IMG/VR virus record: IMGVR_UViG_3300024265_000098
Span: 1-44,830 of that record
Length of the DNA: 44,830 bases
Strand: one strand, 5' to 3'
DNA from: a virus
Both the position numbers and the translations under genes were made by a program. Shown piece by piece: positions 30,100 through 38,166 of this stretch; position 1 is the first letter of the stretch; every line of letters begins with the position of its first letter. Under the pieces are notes generated by a model. It was given only the letters and a program-made list of their open reading frames with translations. It had not been told where the DNA came from and did no database searches.

Positions 30100-30125
30100 G
30101 AATAGAAAATAGACAATAGTCAATG
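30100..30125 (+). repeat. Heptamer repeat (AATAGAC/AATAGTC)
   Basis: GAATAGAAAATAGACAATAG then TCAATG: three to four tandem 7-base units in the gap before the portal gene. Confidence 0.75.
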
Positions 30126-30153
30126 TAAAGCGGCCCTACTCGTTTGAACGAAT

Positions 30154-30225
30154 GGTCCGGTGAAGCTTTGAACTTGAGTACTCTTTTGCGAGAGTTTTCA
30201 AATTCGGTTTTACCGGGCCTTTTTT
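30154..30225 (+). terminator. Nested hairpin terminator abutting the portal start
   Basis: GGTCCGGT (30154-30161) pairs with ACCGGGCC (30212-30219) with one G-U. Inside, TTTGAA pairs with TTCAAA and ACTCT pairs with AGAGT. Six T residues (30220-30225) follow, and the portal ATG is at 30229. The portal has no other ribosome site. This looks like an attenuator or the end of the upstream transcript, possibly bypassed in the late phase. Confidence 0.65.
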
Positions 30226-30228
30226 ATT

Positions 30229-32205
30229 ATGGCAAGCGATAACGAAAAGGATTTCGTATTAGCGAGAACGGAAACGTTCCAGGCGGCTTTCAACAACGCC
30301 TACGATCTATGGTTCCCATGGATCACAGAGGCGCACACCGACTTCAAGTATTTCATTAAGAACCCGTGGACCAGCGCCGACCTGGTGAAATTCGCCAAGG
30401 AGGGGCGTGAGGTTCTGAACTTCAACATTATCCGTCGAATCGTCAAGATGATTTCCGGGTACGAGCGGAAGAACCGATTATCGCTGCGGATCGGGCCGGC
30501 GGAACTCGGCGATAATCCCGTTGCAAGTCAGTATCAGGCGGCTGTAATGCACCTTATGGAGAATAACGGCGGATACCAGGAAATGTCCGACGCCTTTGAG
30601 CTCGGCGCATTGACAACGGGCGCGAACCTCCTGGAACTGTTCTTCGATCGTCAGGGCGACATTCATTACGGCCGCAAGGCATACAACACATTCCTACTGG
30701 ACCCCGGCTTCACTCGCCGGGATCTGAGCGACTGCAATCATATCATCACTCACGATGAGGGTATGAGCGTCGAAGACATCAAGCTGCTGATTCCGGGCAA
30801 GGAGTCGGAGATAGAGGAAGCTGCCGCCGGCGGGCCGGGACAGTCGTTACCGTTCTCGGCATATCTCGGGCAGGGCAGAGATCCGGAAGGGACTCGGGCG
30901 AACTACTCGACCTTCTGGGAGCGAAATACTCGGCAAGCACAATTCCTGGCCGATAAGGGGACCGGTGAAATAATCGAATGGCAGGGTAAGAAGGCGGACC
31001 TTCAGGCAGCGGTCAACTCAGCTCCCACCAAACTCACGAGCTTTACCGATACCGTCGATACGGTAAAGTTCAGCGCCTTTGTGAACGATCATGAAGTCCA
31101 CAGCGGCGACGACCCGAACGGGATTGACGACTATCCCTACGTCCTGCAGGCGGGTTTCTGGTATCCGGAATACGACGATATGGGCGATAAGCTCCAGGGG
31201 ATTATCAGGCCGCTCAGGGACCCGCAGCGAGAAGTCAGTAAGCGAATGAGCCAGATCCTGACCATTATCGATACCCAGACGACCAGCGGATACGAGGCGG
31301 AGGAAGATGCGTTCGTTAATCCCAAGGATGCTTACAAGGCTGGAAGTGGTAAGGCTATAATACTCAAGGCGGGTGCGTTAAACAAAATCAGGCGCATCCA
31401 AGCCCCTCCCATCCCCGGGGGTTTATTCCAGTTGAACAATGACTTGCAGACCTTTGTAAATACGATTTCCGGCGTCAACGAGCAGTTGTTGGGCAACGAC
31501 GAGATTAAGGGTCAGATCTCCACGTATGTAATGAAGCTTAGGACGGGGCTTTCGTTGGTAACGCTCCAGGACTTGTTCGATCATAACCGCGCGGCCAAGG
31601 CTCAGATCGGTCGAAAGACCGTAAAGGCTATCCAGGCGAACTATTCACGGCAGAGGTTCGAAAGGATCATCGGGGAGCCGGCGCATGCAGACTTCCGCAA
31701 GCAGGACCTGGCCAAATACGACATCGTCCCGCAGGAAGGGCTTTACACAGAGACGCAGAAACAGAGTTTCTTCGTTGAGCTCAGGCAGGCGAAGGCTGAC
31801 GGTATGCCAATCCCGTGGTCGTGGATAGCGACGTATTGGCCGACGCCCCTGGCCCCGAAGCTGCTCGAAGCGATCAAAGAAGCGGAGCAGCGGCAAAACG
31901 CCCAGCAAGCCGAACTGATGGAAGAGAAGAAACTACTCGACTCGATGCGCAGGGCAAAGATCGATAAGGACATTTCCCAAGCCGAAGAGAACCGGGCCAA
32001 CGTCCAGGAGCACGAAGGGGACGCGGCACTTTCACAGATCAAGGCCATCAAAGAGATCCAGGAGATCGAGCAGAACATCCAACAGGGCGATAAGAACCTC
32101 GAGGAAGTCGACTTCAACAGGTTGATGCGGGTATTGGAGTTTTTCCAGGCGAAACAAGAGCGAGAGAAAGCCGCCGCGAGTAAACCGGCACTCGTAACAC
32201 GATAG
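30229..32205 (+). CDS. Portal protein (P22-like)
   Basis: Predicted 658 residues. LNFNIIRRIVKMISGYERKNRLSLRIGP is the N-terminal signature of P22-type portals, and GALTTGANLLELFFDR and TISGVNEQLLGNDEIKGQIS are further characteristic stretches. The last ~100 residues are a helical, charged barrel-like tail (EEKKLLDSMRRAKIDKDISQAEENRANVQEHEG). Twelve copies should form the DNA-translocating vertex and the platform for TerL and tail adaptors. The length suits the family. The start follows a T-run with no Shine-Dalgarno site, so initiation may need upstream readthrough or structure opening. Confidence 0.9.
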   Translation: MASDNEKDFVLARTETFQAAFNNAYDLWFPWITEAHTDFKYFIKNPWTSADLVKFAKEGREVLNFNIIRRIVKMISGYERKNRLSLRIGPAELGDNPVASQYQAAVMHLMENNGGYQEMSDAFELGALTTGANLLELFFDRQGDIHYGRKAYNTFLLDPGFTRRDLSDCNHIITHDEGMSVEDIKLLIPGKESEIEEAAAGGPGQSLPFSAYLGQGRDPEGTRANYSTFWERNTRQAQFLADKGTGEIIEWQGKKADLQAAVNSAPTKLTSFTDTVDTVKFSAFVNDHEVHSGDDPNGIDDYPYVLQAGFWYPEYDDMGDKLQGIIRPLRDPQREVSKRMSQILTIIDTQTTSGYEAEEDAFVNPKDAYKAGSGKAIILKAGALNKIRRIQAPPIPGGLFQLNNDLQTFVNTISGVNEQLLGNDEIKGQISTYVMKLRTGLSLVTLQDLFDHNRAAKAQIGRKTVKAIQANYSRQRFERIIGEPAHADFRKQDLAKYDIVPQEGLYTETQKQSFFVELRQAKADGMPIPWSWIATYWPTPLAPKLLEAIKEAEQRQNAQQAELMEEKKLLDSMRRAKIDKDISQAEENRANVQEHEGDAALSQIKAIKEIQEIEQNIQQGDKNLEEVDFNRLMRVLEFFQAKQEREKAAASKPALVTR

Positions 32206-32212
32206 GGGTATT

Positions 32213-32647
32213 ATGGTTGCAAGGGTTAAGACTCGGAAGAAACTGTCGAATATGGGGCGATGCGCTCCGCGCGACTTCAGGATGGTCGAGGCCATGGAGA
32301 AAGTAGCCGGCGTGTGCGAGGATTTCGAGAAGCAGCTTGCCCGCTGCGTACAGGAGAACGCACACCGAAGAGATCCATACTGGATATTGGTCAATTCGCA
32401 ATGGACCAACAACCACTCGGCGCTGCGGACCAATCTTATCCCGTGGGCGAAGAAGCCGCCGAAGATGATCGGGACCATGTGTTGGTACGTAGACAATGTG
32501 CGCGAAATACTGACGCACGAAGAGCCCGACGGGTGGATACTCTTCAAAGACGCGCCAGCCGTGACAATGAGCGGCGAGGACCCGAAAGACGCGGAGATCA
32601 GCGAAGACGTGTTGAATAGTTCAAAAGGAATGCCCCTGGCGAATTGA
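32213..32647 (+). CDS. Hypothetical protein between portal and scaffold
   Basis: Predicted 144 residues from ATG 32213, seven bases after the portal stop, with GGGGTATT upstream. A basic N-terminus (MVARVKTRKKLSN) is followed by a mixed fold (WILVNSQWTNNHSALRTNLIPWAKKPPKMIGTMCWYVDN) and an acidic tail. It may be a head-assembly or maturation factor; no family was recognised. Confidence 0.5.
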   Translation: MVARVKTRKKLSNMGRCAPRDFRMVEAMEKVAGVCEDFEKQLARCVQENAHRRDPYWILVNSQWTNNHSALRTNLIPWAKKPPKMIGTMCWYVDNVREILTHEEPDGWILFKDAPAVTMSGEDPKDAEISEDVLNSSKGMPLAN

Positions 32648-32658
32648 GGAATGGAATA

Positions 32659-32814
32659 ATGCCTAAGATAGACGACGACTTCGAAGCCGAGTTTGACGCC
32701 GATACTCTCGTCAACGCCAAGTTGATCCGGGCAGACAAGAAACGCTTCGAACGTGCCCAGAAGCACCTAGAGAAAAAGAACAAAGCAGTGACAGCGGCGT
32801 TGAAAGACAAATAG
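32659..32814 (+). CDS. Small helical protein in head operon
   Basis: Predicted 51 residues from ATG 32659, with GAGGAATGGA upstream. An acidic head (DDDFEAEFDAD) and basic helix (KKRFERAQKHLEKKNKAV) give it a strongly polarised charge pattern. Function unknown; it is placed where scaffold-associated proteins often occur. Confidence 0.5.
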   Translation: MPKIDDDFEAEFDADTLVNAKLIRADKKRFERAQKHLEKKNKAVTAALKDK

Positions 32815-32842
32815 TCAATAGTCAATAAAAAATAGCCAATTG
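32811..32842 (+). repeat. Heptamer repeat (AATAGTC)
   Basis: AATAGTC, AATAGTC, AATAAAA and AATAGCC units in tandem directly after the stop of the 32659 gene. Confidence 0.75.
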
Positions 32843-32925
32843 AACGCGTGGTTGTGGCGTAAAAGACAGTCGGCTTCGCCCGCCGGCATCAGGTGGATAA
32901 CCGCACCTGGCGAAAGGAAATACTG

Positions 32926-33720
32926 ATGGATAACGAAGGACAGATCATAGTTGAATCGGAAGTGGACTCGTCAATATTGGAAGTTGCTGCACCGGCGGAA
33001 GATGGAGGCATTGAAACCCCGGCGGCCACAGATGCGGCCGAGGGAGCTGCATCCGCAGAGGCGGTCGAGGGCGCTGCGACAGACGGAGCCGTCGAAGGTC
33101 AGACAGTCCCCAAGGAGCGGCTGGACGAAGTTATTGCTAAAAACGCCGAACTGACGAGCCGGCTGGACCTCGTGGAGCAGAACAACGCTCTTGTAGAGGC
33201 CAATACTCAGAAGCCCCAACCTCTCGAGCAGTTTGATATTTACAAAGAGGCCGGCGTCAGTGACGAAGGCAGCGACTCTATTTCCGTAGAGCAGCACCGA
33301 AAGACTCTTGATTACGTCCAGAGGACCCATCAGGCCCAGATCGATGATATCAGGTTCCATCAACAGAACCCTGATTACGTCGATATGGTAGGAACAAACG
33401 AGGGAGCTCGTAAGGGACAGTTTGCCCCGCCTCTGGCGGCGGCAATAAAAGAAAACCCCGCACTATTCGACCAGATCATAAAGAGCGCCAACCCGAAAAT
33501 GGCCGCATTGGCAATCGCACGCTCGGCGGCGGGGAAAGTGCAAAAGCAAGAAAGCACAGAAGGCGAAGACGTGATCGATGAGGCCGTGCGCAACGCAAAA
33601 CGGGTAAAATCCGGACTGACGGTGCGTGGCGGCTCGGGAGTAAGTGAGCAGCACCGGTATCTAACAGAGACCGATGAGGCTTTCGTAGCCCGCGCGAGAA
33701 GGAACGGGGCTAACGTATAA
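32926..33720 (+). CDS. Scaffolding protein
   Basis: Predicted 264 residues; ATG 32926 has AAAGGAA upstream, whereas the GTG at 32893 lacks a site. The N-terminal ~90 residues are acidic and Ala/Glu-rich (PAEDGGIETPAATDAAEGAASAEAVEG), followed by a coiled coil (ERLDEVIAKNAELTSRLDLVEQNNALVEANTQ), then a helical middle and a basic C-terminus (AKRVKSGLTVRGGSG). This is the standard build of scaffolds that nucleate procapsids, and it lies directly before the capsid gene. Confidence 0.75.
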   Translation: MDNEGQIIVESEVDSSILEVAAPAEDGGIETPAATDAAEGAASAEAVEGAATDGAVEGQTVPKERLDEVIAKNAELTSRLDLVEQNNALVEANTQKPQPLEQFDIYKEAGVSDEGSDSISVEQHRKTLDYVQRTHQAQIDDIRFHQQNPDYVDMVGTNEGARKGQFAPPLAAAIKENPALFDQIIKSANPKMAALAIARSAAGKVQKQESTEGEDVIDEAVRNAKRVKSGLTVRGGSGVSEQHRYLTETDEAFVARARRNGANV

Positions 33721-33740
33721 CCCAAGAAGGGAAGTATATC

Positions 33741-34709
33741 ATGGGAATCACAGGCACAAGTATAATCACCCCGGCGGTGAACGCATACTTTTTCAGGCTG
33801 TTACTGATTCGTAACAAGCCGAGATTGATTCACGAAATGTTCGCACAGCGGTTCTCGCTACCGTCCGGTAACGGAAAGTCGGTTGTGTGGCGCCGGTACG
33901 CACAGCTTGCGACGGCTACCGAAGAAGTGGCCGAGGGAGTAACACCGCCCGGTAAGCAACTGTCCAAAACCGATATCCGGGCCACGGTCAGTCAGTACGG
34001 GGATTGGGTCAGTATCACCGACGTTCTGGAGTTCACGGCGGAGAACAACGTTTTGAACTCCGCAGCTTCCGAACTCAACGACCAGATGATGAGAACGGTG
34101 GACGAACTGGCCAGGAACGTTCTGGTCTCGAGCGCCTCGGCGATAACAGCCGATCAGGGCACGCCGGAAGTAACAGCGCTCAACGACGTCGATATCAACC
34201 AGGTCACGAACACATTGCAGAACTCCGACGCACTTCCCGTCGCTCCGATGGTGGGAGCGAGTACGGGGCAAGGAACGGCTCCTATCCAGGAAGCGTACTG
34301 GGTTATGATGAACACCGAGCTCAATACCGACTTGAAGATGGTCTCCGGATACCTGTCGACTGCTGAGTACCCCGGGCAGAGAAGCGTGGTTATGAGCGAG
34401 CGGGGTAGTGTTGAAGAGGCCCGATTCCTGGCCTCCAGTATCGCCCATAAGCAGGGCTCGGCCACGGCGGCCTTCCCGGCGACGGCGGGAACGTATTACT
34501 ACCTGCCGTTCATCGCCCGCAACGCCTACGGTGTGGTGGATCTTGAAAAGGCAAACGCCAAGATGATCATCCACGCACGGGGAACCGCAGGCGCGGCCGA
34601 TCCGTTGAACCAGCGTCAGTCGATGGCCTGGAAACTGATGAACGTGGCTCGTATCCTCAACGATCTGAACGTGATTATTTTGAAGGTTACGAAGAGAAGC
34701 GATACGTAA
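33741..34709 (+). CDS. Major capsid protein (N4-gp56-like)
   Basis: Predicted 322 residues; AAGGGAAG seven bases before ATG 33741. SVVWRRYAQLATATEEVAEGVTPPGKQLSKTDIRATVSQYGDWVSITD matches the N-terminal arm and spine helix region of N4-gp56-type HK97-fold capsid proteins, and FIARNAYGVVDLEKANAKMIIHARG matches their conserved C-terminal strands. It forms the icosahedral shell around the scaffold. No protease gene is evident nearby, so the scaffold may exit intact. Confidence 0.88.
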   Translation: MGITGTSIITPAVNAYFFRLLLIRNKPRLIHEMFAQRFSLPSGNGKSVVWRRYAQLATATEEVAEGVTPPGKQLSKTDIRATVSQYGDWVSITDVLEFTAENNVLNSAASELNDQMMRTVDELARNVLVSSASAITADQGTPEVTALNDVDINQVTNTLQNSDALPVAPMVGASTGQGTAPIQEAYWVMMNTELNTDLKMVSGYLSTAEYPGQRSVVMSERGSVEEARFLASSIAHKQGSATAAFPATAGTYYYLPFIARNAYGVVDLEKANAKMIIHARGTAGAADPLNQRQSMAWKLMNVARILNDLNVIILKVTKRSDT

Positions 34710-34733
34710 AGGTTTGAAGAGTGAGAAGGGTTT
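34709..34733 (+). repeat. 9-bp repeat, about 3 units
   Basis: AAAGGTTTGAAGAGTGAGAAGGG units begin at the capsid stop codon. Confidence 0.6.
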
Positions 34734-34742
34734 GTCAAGGGC

Positions 34743-34773
34743 TTTTTATGCTTTTCAGTGATAGGCATAAAAA
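34743..34773. terminator. Perfect 9-bp hairpin after capsid gene
   Basis: TTTTTATGC and GCATAAAAA are exact inverted repeats with a 13-base loop. The A/T-rich base could terminate transcription in either direction, thinning transcription after the abundant capsid message. Confidence 0.45.
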
Positions 34774-34817
34774 TGCGGTAACACGTTAAACGGTAATCCT
34801 TTATCGAAAGGCAGATT

Positions 34818-35474
34818 ATGATTGCACAAAGCATGGTATTAAGAAGGTTGTTTGGCGGCGCGGCCGACTATAACCTCATTCTAGGTTTCATTCCTTCTTA
34901 CGTCGAAGCGACGGTCATGGAAGGGACGAACCCCGTCACGTATCGCTGGTACGGCAAACAGATGCAGGAATCCCTGGTGGGTATAGCCGATAGCACGGAA
35001 TTCGGCATTAAGAGAACCGGGGCCGACGGGGTCGAAACATACATGGACACCGTCGCCAAGGGTATCAGTGCCTACGACGGTAGCAAAATCGTCCAAACGC
35101 GGATTGAGAACCCCGCGACCGGGATAAAGGAAGCGGTCACCATCGACCCGGACTTCGTCGCAGGCGCTGCGCAACCCACGGCCCGAACGGCAAGTCTAGT
35201 CGGTTCGGTGACCAGACCGTCGGTGCACAACGACTACGTGTACGAATGCACGGCGAGCGCCGGTGTTTACGGCACGGAGCCCGACTGGCCCATCGTACCG
35301 GGCGAAACGGTCTCCGACGGGACCAATACGTGGATATGCCGCGAACAGGACGTGGTTGCCGGCGAGGGTCTCGGTATCACTCTGGGCGGAACGCTGCTTA
35401 CGAACGACGAGGAAGTCTTTATTGTGGCGATGCGCGACCAGTCCGAGGTACAGGACGTCGGCGATATAGGTTAA
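34818..35474 (+). CDS. Putative head decoration or structural protein
   Basis: Predicted 218 residues; AAAGGCAG upstream of ATG 34818. It is a beta-rich protein. YVYECTASAGVYGTEPDWPIVPGETVSDGTNTWICRE is a small module often seen in phage structural proteins (Y-x-C-T-A-x-A-G...G-x-x-V-x-D-G-T-x-T-W). The position right after the capsid gene suggests a decoration or head-tail structural role. Its family has no clear name to me. Confidence 0.6.
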   Translation: MIAQSMVLRRLFGGAADYNLILGFIPSYVEATVMEGTNPVTYRWYGKQMQESLVGIADSTEFGIKRTGADGVETYMDTVAKGISAYDGSKIVQTRIENPATGIKEAVTIDPDFVAGAAQPTARTASLVGSVTRPSVHNDYVYECTASAGVYGTEPDWPIVPGETVSDGTNTWICREQDVVAGEGLGITLGGTLLTNDEEVFIVAMRDQSEVQDVGDIG

Positions 35475-35506
35475 TGACTAAGCACAGTAAGCAGTATTGA
35501 GGAACA

Positions 35507-35962
35507 ATGATGGTAAAGAGGAAGATAGATGGCGAACTTGCAAATCCTGCGAGCAGCGGAAACCTAGATATTTCCGAGCAGGACAAGCAAAACGAAGGGT
35601 CAGTCGCGACACTTGAGGAGCCGAAAGGGAAAACCAAGAAGGAATGGCAGGTCCCTCTCGACCCGAAGATACGGGTTCGGATTGTTAATCTGGACCTGGT
35701 CGGTAGTGAAGACGAGAACGTTCCATGGTCGTTCGCTTTCAGACGCCCTTCGGTGCAGTGCCCGGACGGCACAACGGTTCGGTTTCAGACGATTTCGTAT
35801 CCGTTGAGAGACGGAGGCGAGTACGAACTGGCCGAATCAGTCGTTGTCCACCTCGAGTCGATAGCCTATCCGGTAAAGAGGTACAAAGAGGGTCAGGACG
35901 AAGGCCAGAGTATGGTAGTACAGGAGAAGAAGCGCAGACGCTTTACTGTCAGCCGGCTTTAA
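35507..35962 (+). CDS. Hypothetical virion-region protein
   Basis: Predicted 151 residues from ATG 35507 or ATG 35510. A disordered charged head (ANPASSGNLDISEQDKQNEG) is followed by a small beta domain (IRVRIVNLDLVGSEDENVPWSFAFRRPSVQCPDGTTVRFQTISYPLRDG), and it ends very basic (EKKRRRF). It may be a head-completion or stabilising protein; no family was recognised. Confidence 0.55.
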   Translation: MMVKRKIDGELANPASSGNLDISEQDKQNEGSVATLEEPKGKTKKEWQVPLDPKIRVRIVNLDLVGSEDENVPWSFAFRRPSVQCPDGTTVRFQTISYPLRDGGEYELAESVVVHLESIAYPVKRYKEGQDEGQSMVVQEKKRRRFTVSRL

Positions 35963-36021
35963 CTGCTAAGGTTTGAAGGGTTTGAAGGGTGCGAAGGGTG
36001 CGAAGGGGACAGTGTGAAGGG
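35961..36021 (+). repeat. 9-bp repeat with AACTGC head, about six units
   Basis: AACTGCTAAG at the stop codon is followed by GTTTGAAGG, GTTTGAAGG, GTGCGAAGG, GTGCGAAGG and GTGTGAAGG. One of the cleanest copies of the family. Confidence 0.9.
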
Positions 36022-36063
36022 ATTGGCTCTTCACTCGTATATAAGAAGAAAGGAGAAAGTACG

Positions 36064-36420
36064 ATGTTAACGAATATTACACGTCAAATGTGCGGGCATC
36101 CGAAGAGTCTCGCAAACATCCTCCAGGAATTGGTGGGCCGTGTGTCAGACCTCGAAGCGGAGGTCAGGCCAGTAAAGGGCGCGGGCAAGATTCGCGATAA
36201 ACGCCACGCCGAACGCGAGGCGAAGGCCGAGGGCAAACGCAAACTCGCTGAAGAAAAAGCAGCGAAAAAGGCTGAAGAAGAGCGAGCGCAAGCCAAAGCC
36301 GAGGCCGAAGAAGATGCACTGGCCGCCGCCGAGCAGGGTCGCTTGGATAAGATCAAACGCTCACAGGACAGGGCCGCCGCAAAGAACCCGCCGAAAGACG
36401 ACGGGGAGGAAACGGTTTGA
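36064..36420 (+). CDS. Coiled-coil protein
   Basis: Predicted 118 residues; AAAGGAG upstream of ATG 36064. After a short head (MLTNITRQMCGHPKSLANILQELVGRVSDLEAEV), residues 45-100 are a long Lys/Glu/Ala helix (REAKAEGKRKLAEEKAAKKAEEERAQ), almost surely a coiled coil. The stop lies in the next repeat array (GTTTGA). It may be a structural spacer or adaptor. Confidence 0.6.
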   Translation: MLTNITRQMCGHPKSLANILQELVGRVSDLEAEVRPVKGAGKIRDKRHAEREAKAEGKRKLAEEKAAKKAEEERAQAKAEAEEDALAAAEQGRLDKIKRSQDRAAAKNPPKDDGEETV

Positions 36421-36466
36421 AGAGTGCGAAGGGTGTGAAAGGGGAAAAGGGTATGAAAGTGTGAAT
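36414..36466 (+). repeat. 9-bp repeat, about five units
   Basis: GTTTGAAGA, GTGCGAAGG, GTGTGAAAG, then more degenerate units ending GTGTGAATA; it overlaps the stop of the coiled-coil gene. Confidence 0.8.
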
Positions 36467-36497
36467 AGACTCTAACTGATAGAAAGAGAGGTTTGTA

Positions 36498-38090
36498 ATG
36501 AAGCGTATAACGATTATTCTACTGGCGGTCTTAATGGCCGCACCGGCGTTCGGGGTGATCCCGATAACCAGGCGAAATGTATCGACTTCCCGACTACTCG
36601 ATACCCTGCTACGGGACAGGATAGGGACTCTGGACAGCCAGGTATCCGTCCTGCAGACGGGGGCGACTTCCAGTTCCGGGGTGACGTATTACGTCGATAG
36701 CGCCAACGGCGCCGATACATTCACCGGTAAGACCTGGACAACGGCAAAGGCGACGGTCGAGGGTGCGATGGATATATCCGCCCTGACCAATAAAGACACG
36801 ATCCTTGTCAGAGAAGGCTACTCGGAGACGCAGTCAGTGACAGGGGCGGTTCTGACGGCCGACGTTGCCGGCGTAACCATTAAAGGGCTCGGCGCAGGAA
36901 GGTTGCAGCCGAAGTTCATATTGTCGCATACAGGGGCGACGGTAGACGTAACCGCCGACAATGTGACGTTCGACAATTTCCAGATCGACGCGACCGGTGT
37001 TGACTCGGTGAATACCCCAATCAATCTGAGCGGTGTGGGTGTGCGGTTCGTCAACTGTTACTTGAGGCTCGCCGATACGGTGGGCCAGGCGGACTTGGGC
37101 ATATCGGTCGGGCTTGCCGACGGCGATTCGAACGACTTGATAATCGACAACTGCATATTCCACGCTCCGAACGGAGGGTTGGGGACGGCGCTTACTCTGG
37201 ACTTCGACCACGAAAACGTGATTGTCAGCAACTCGATATTTAACGTCGACGCCAGTACGGCTGTCATAGATATCCCGACGGCCGGCAACGCTCAGGTGAA
37301 TTTCACCGTCGACAACTGTATAATCAATAGCCTGAATGCCGACGAGTTTGCGATCCAGGCGAATGGGACGGGTAACACAGGGACAATCAAGTCATGTATT
37401 CTGATCTCCGACGCCGAGGCGACTATCCTGGACGCGGGCGGCTTGCAGGTCAGTGAAGATACGCGGCTGGTAGTTACAGGCAACGGCGAGCCGGGCGTAC
37501 TGCCGGCGGATATGGGTCTGGTGGACTTGCTCGGCGATTTCACCGGCCCGGACGACGGTGCCGCCCAGGACGATAACGTTAAGGCGTCGCTGGACCTGGC
37601 CCATACCGATCTTGACGCTATATTAGCCCAAGCGGCTTCGTTCAGCAGCCCAAATTACCTGGCGGTCTCGACAGGGGTATTCGATACGACGGGCACGTGG
37701 AGCACCGTTGCTTCTCATGAGATCGCAACGGTCACCGGGCTTGTCAGGATGATAATCATCCCCGAATGCACGGTAAGCGTGGACTCGGTCAGTAATACTG
37801 GCACTATAGAGCTCGGCGACGAAGTCGGGTCGACCAGTATAATCGCCGCCTCCACTCTCGGCGCCGGAGTAATGGTCGCGGGTGAACTCTGGACGGATGC
37901 AACGTTGACAAGAACCATCCTCACACAGACACAGATTGACGCCACTACGATAGTTGTGGGTCAGGGCCAGGATATAGGATATGAAGTGAAGACCAACGCA
38001 CTGTCGGCAGGGACGATTGTCTTCCACATATTCTGGACACCACTCGACTCCACCGGCGCAGTAGCCGCCGGGGCGGGCGGGACGCTGTAA
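36498..38090 (+). CDS. Secreted beta-helix protein, tailspike-like
   Basis: Predicted 530 residues; GAGAGG upstream of ATG 36498. MKRITIILLAVLMAAPAFG is a Sec signal peptide. YYVDSANGADTFTGKTWTTAKATVEGAM is the entry motif common to parallel beta-helix proteins. Repeating strands follow (VTIKGLGAG, VTFDNFQID, VRFVNCYLRL, LIIDNCIFHA, VIVSNSIFN, FTVDNCIIN, IKSCILIS) for about eight coils. The C-terminal third is a different beta domain. The fold is shared by tailspikes and carbohydrate-active proteins. The signal peptide suggests export before or instead of virion assembly. Confidence 0.75.
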   Translation: MKRITIILLAVLMAAPAFGVIPITRRNVSTSRLLDTLLRDRIGTLDSQVSVLQTGATSSSGVTYYVDSANGADTFTGKTWTTAKATVEGAMDISALTNKDTILVREGYSETQSVTGAVLTADVAGVTIKGLGAGRLQPKFILSHTGATVDVTADNVTFDNFQIDATGVDSVNTPINLSGVGVRFVNCYLRLADTVGQADLGISVGLADGDSNDLIIDNCIFHAPNGGLGTALTLDFDHENVIVSNSIFNVDASTAVIDIPTAGNAQVNFTVDNCIINSLNADEFAIQANGTGNTGTIKSCILISDAEATILDAGGLQVSEDTRLVVTGNGEPGVLPADMGLVDLLGDFTGPDDGAAQDDNVKASLDLAHTDLDAILAQAASFSSPNYLAVSTGVFDTTGTWSTVASHEIATVTGLVRMIIIPECTVSVDSVSNTGTIELGDEVGSTSIIAASTLGAGVMVAGELWTDATLTRTILTQTQIDATTIVVGQGQDIGYEVKTNALSAGTIVFHIFWTPLDSTGAVAAGAGGTL

Positions 38091-38166
38091 ACGATATCAG
38101 TGTGCAGGCCGGGCGGCTTGCTGGATTGCCGCCCGGCATTTGACAAACGAAATACGAGATACGAGC

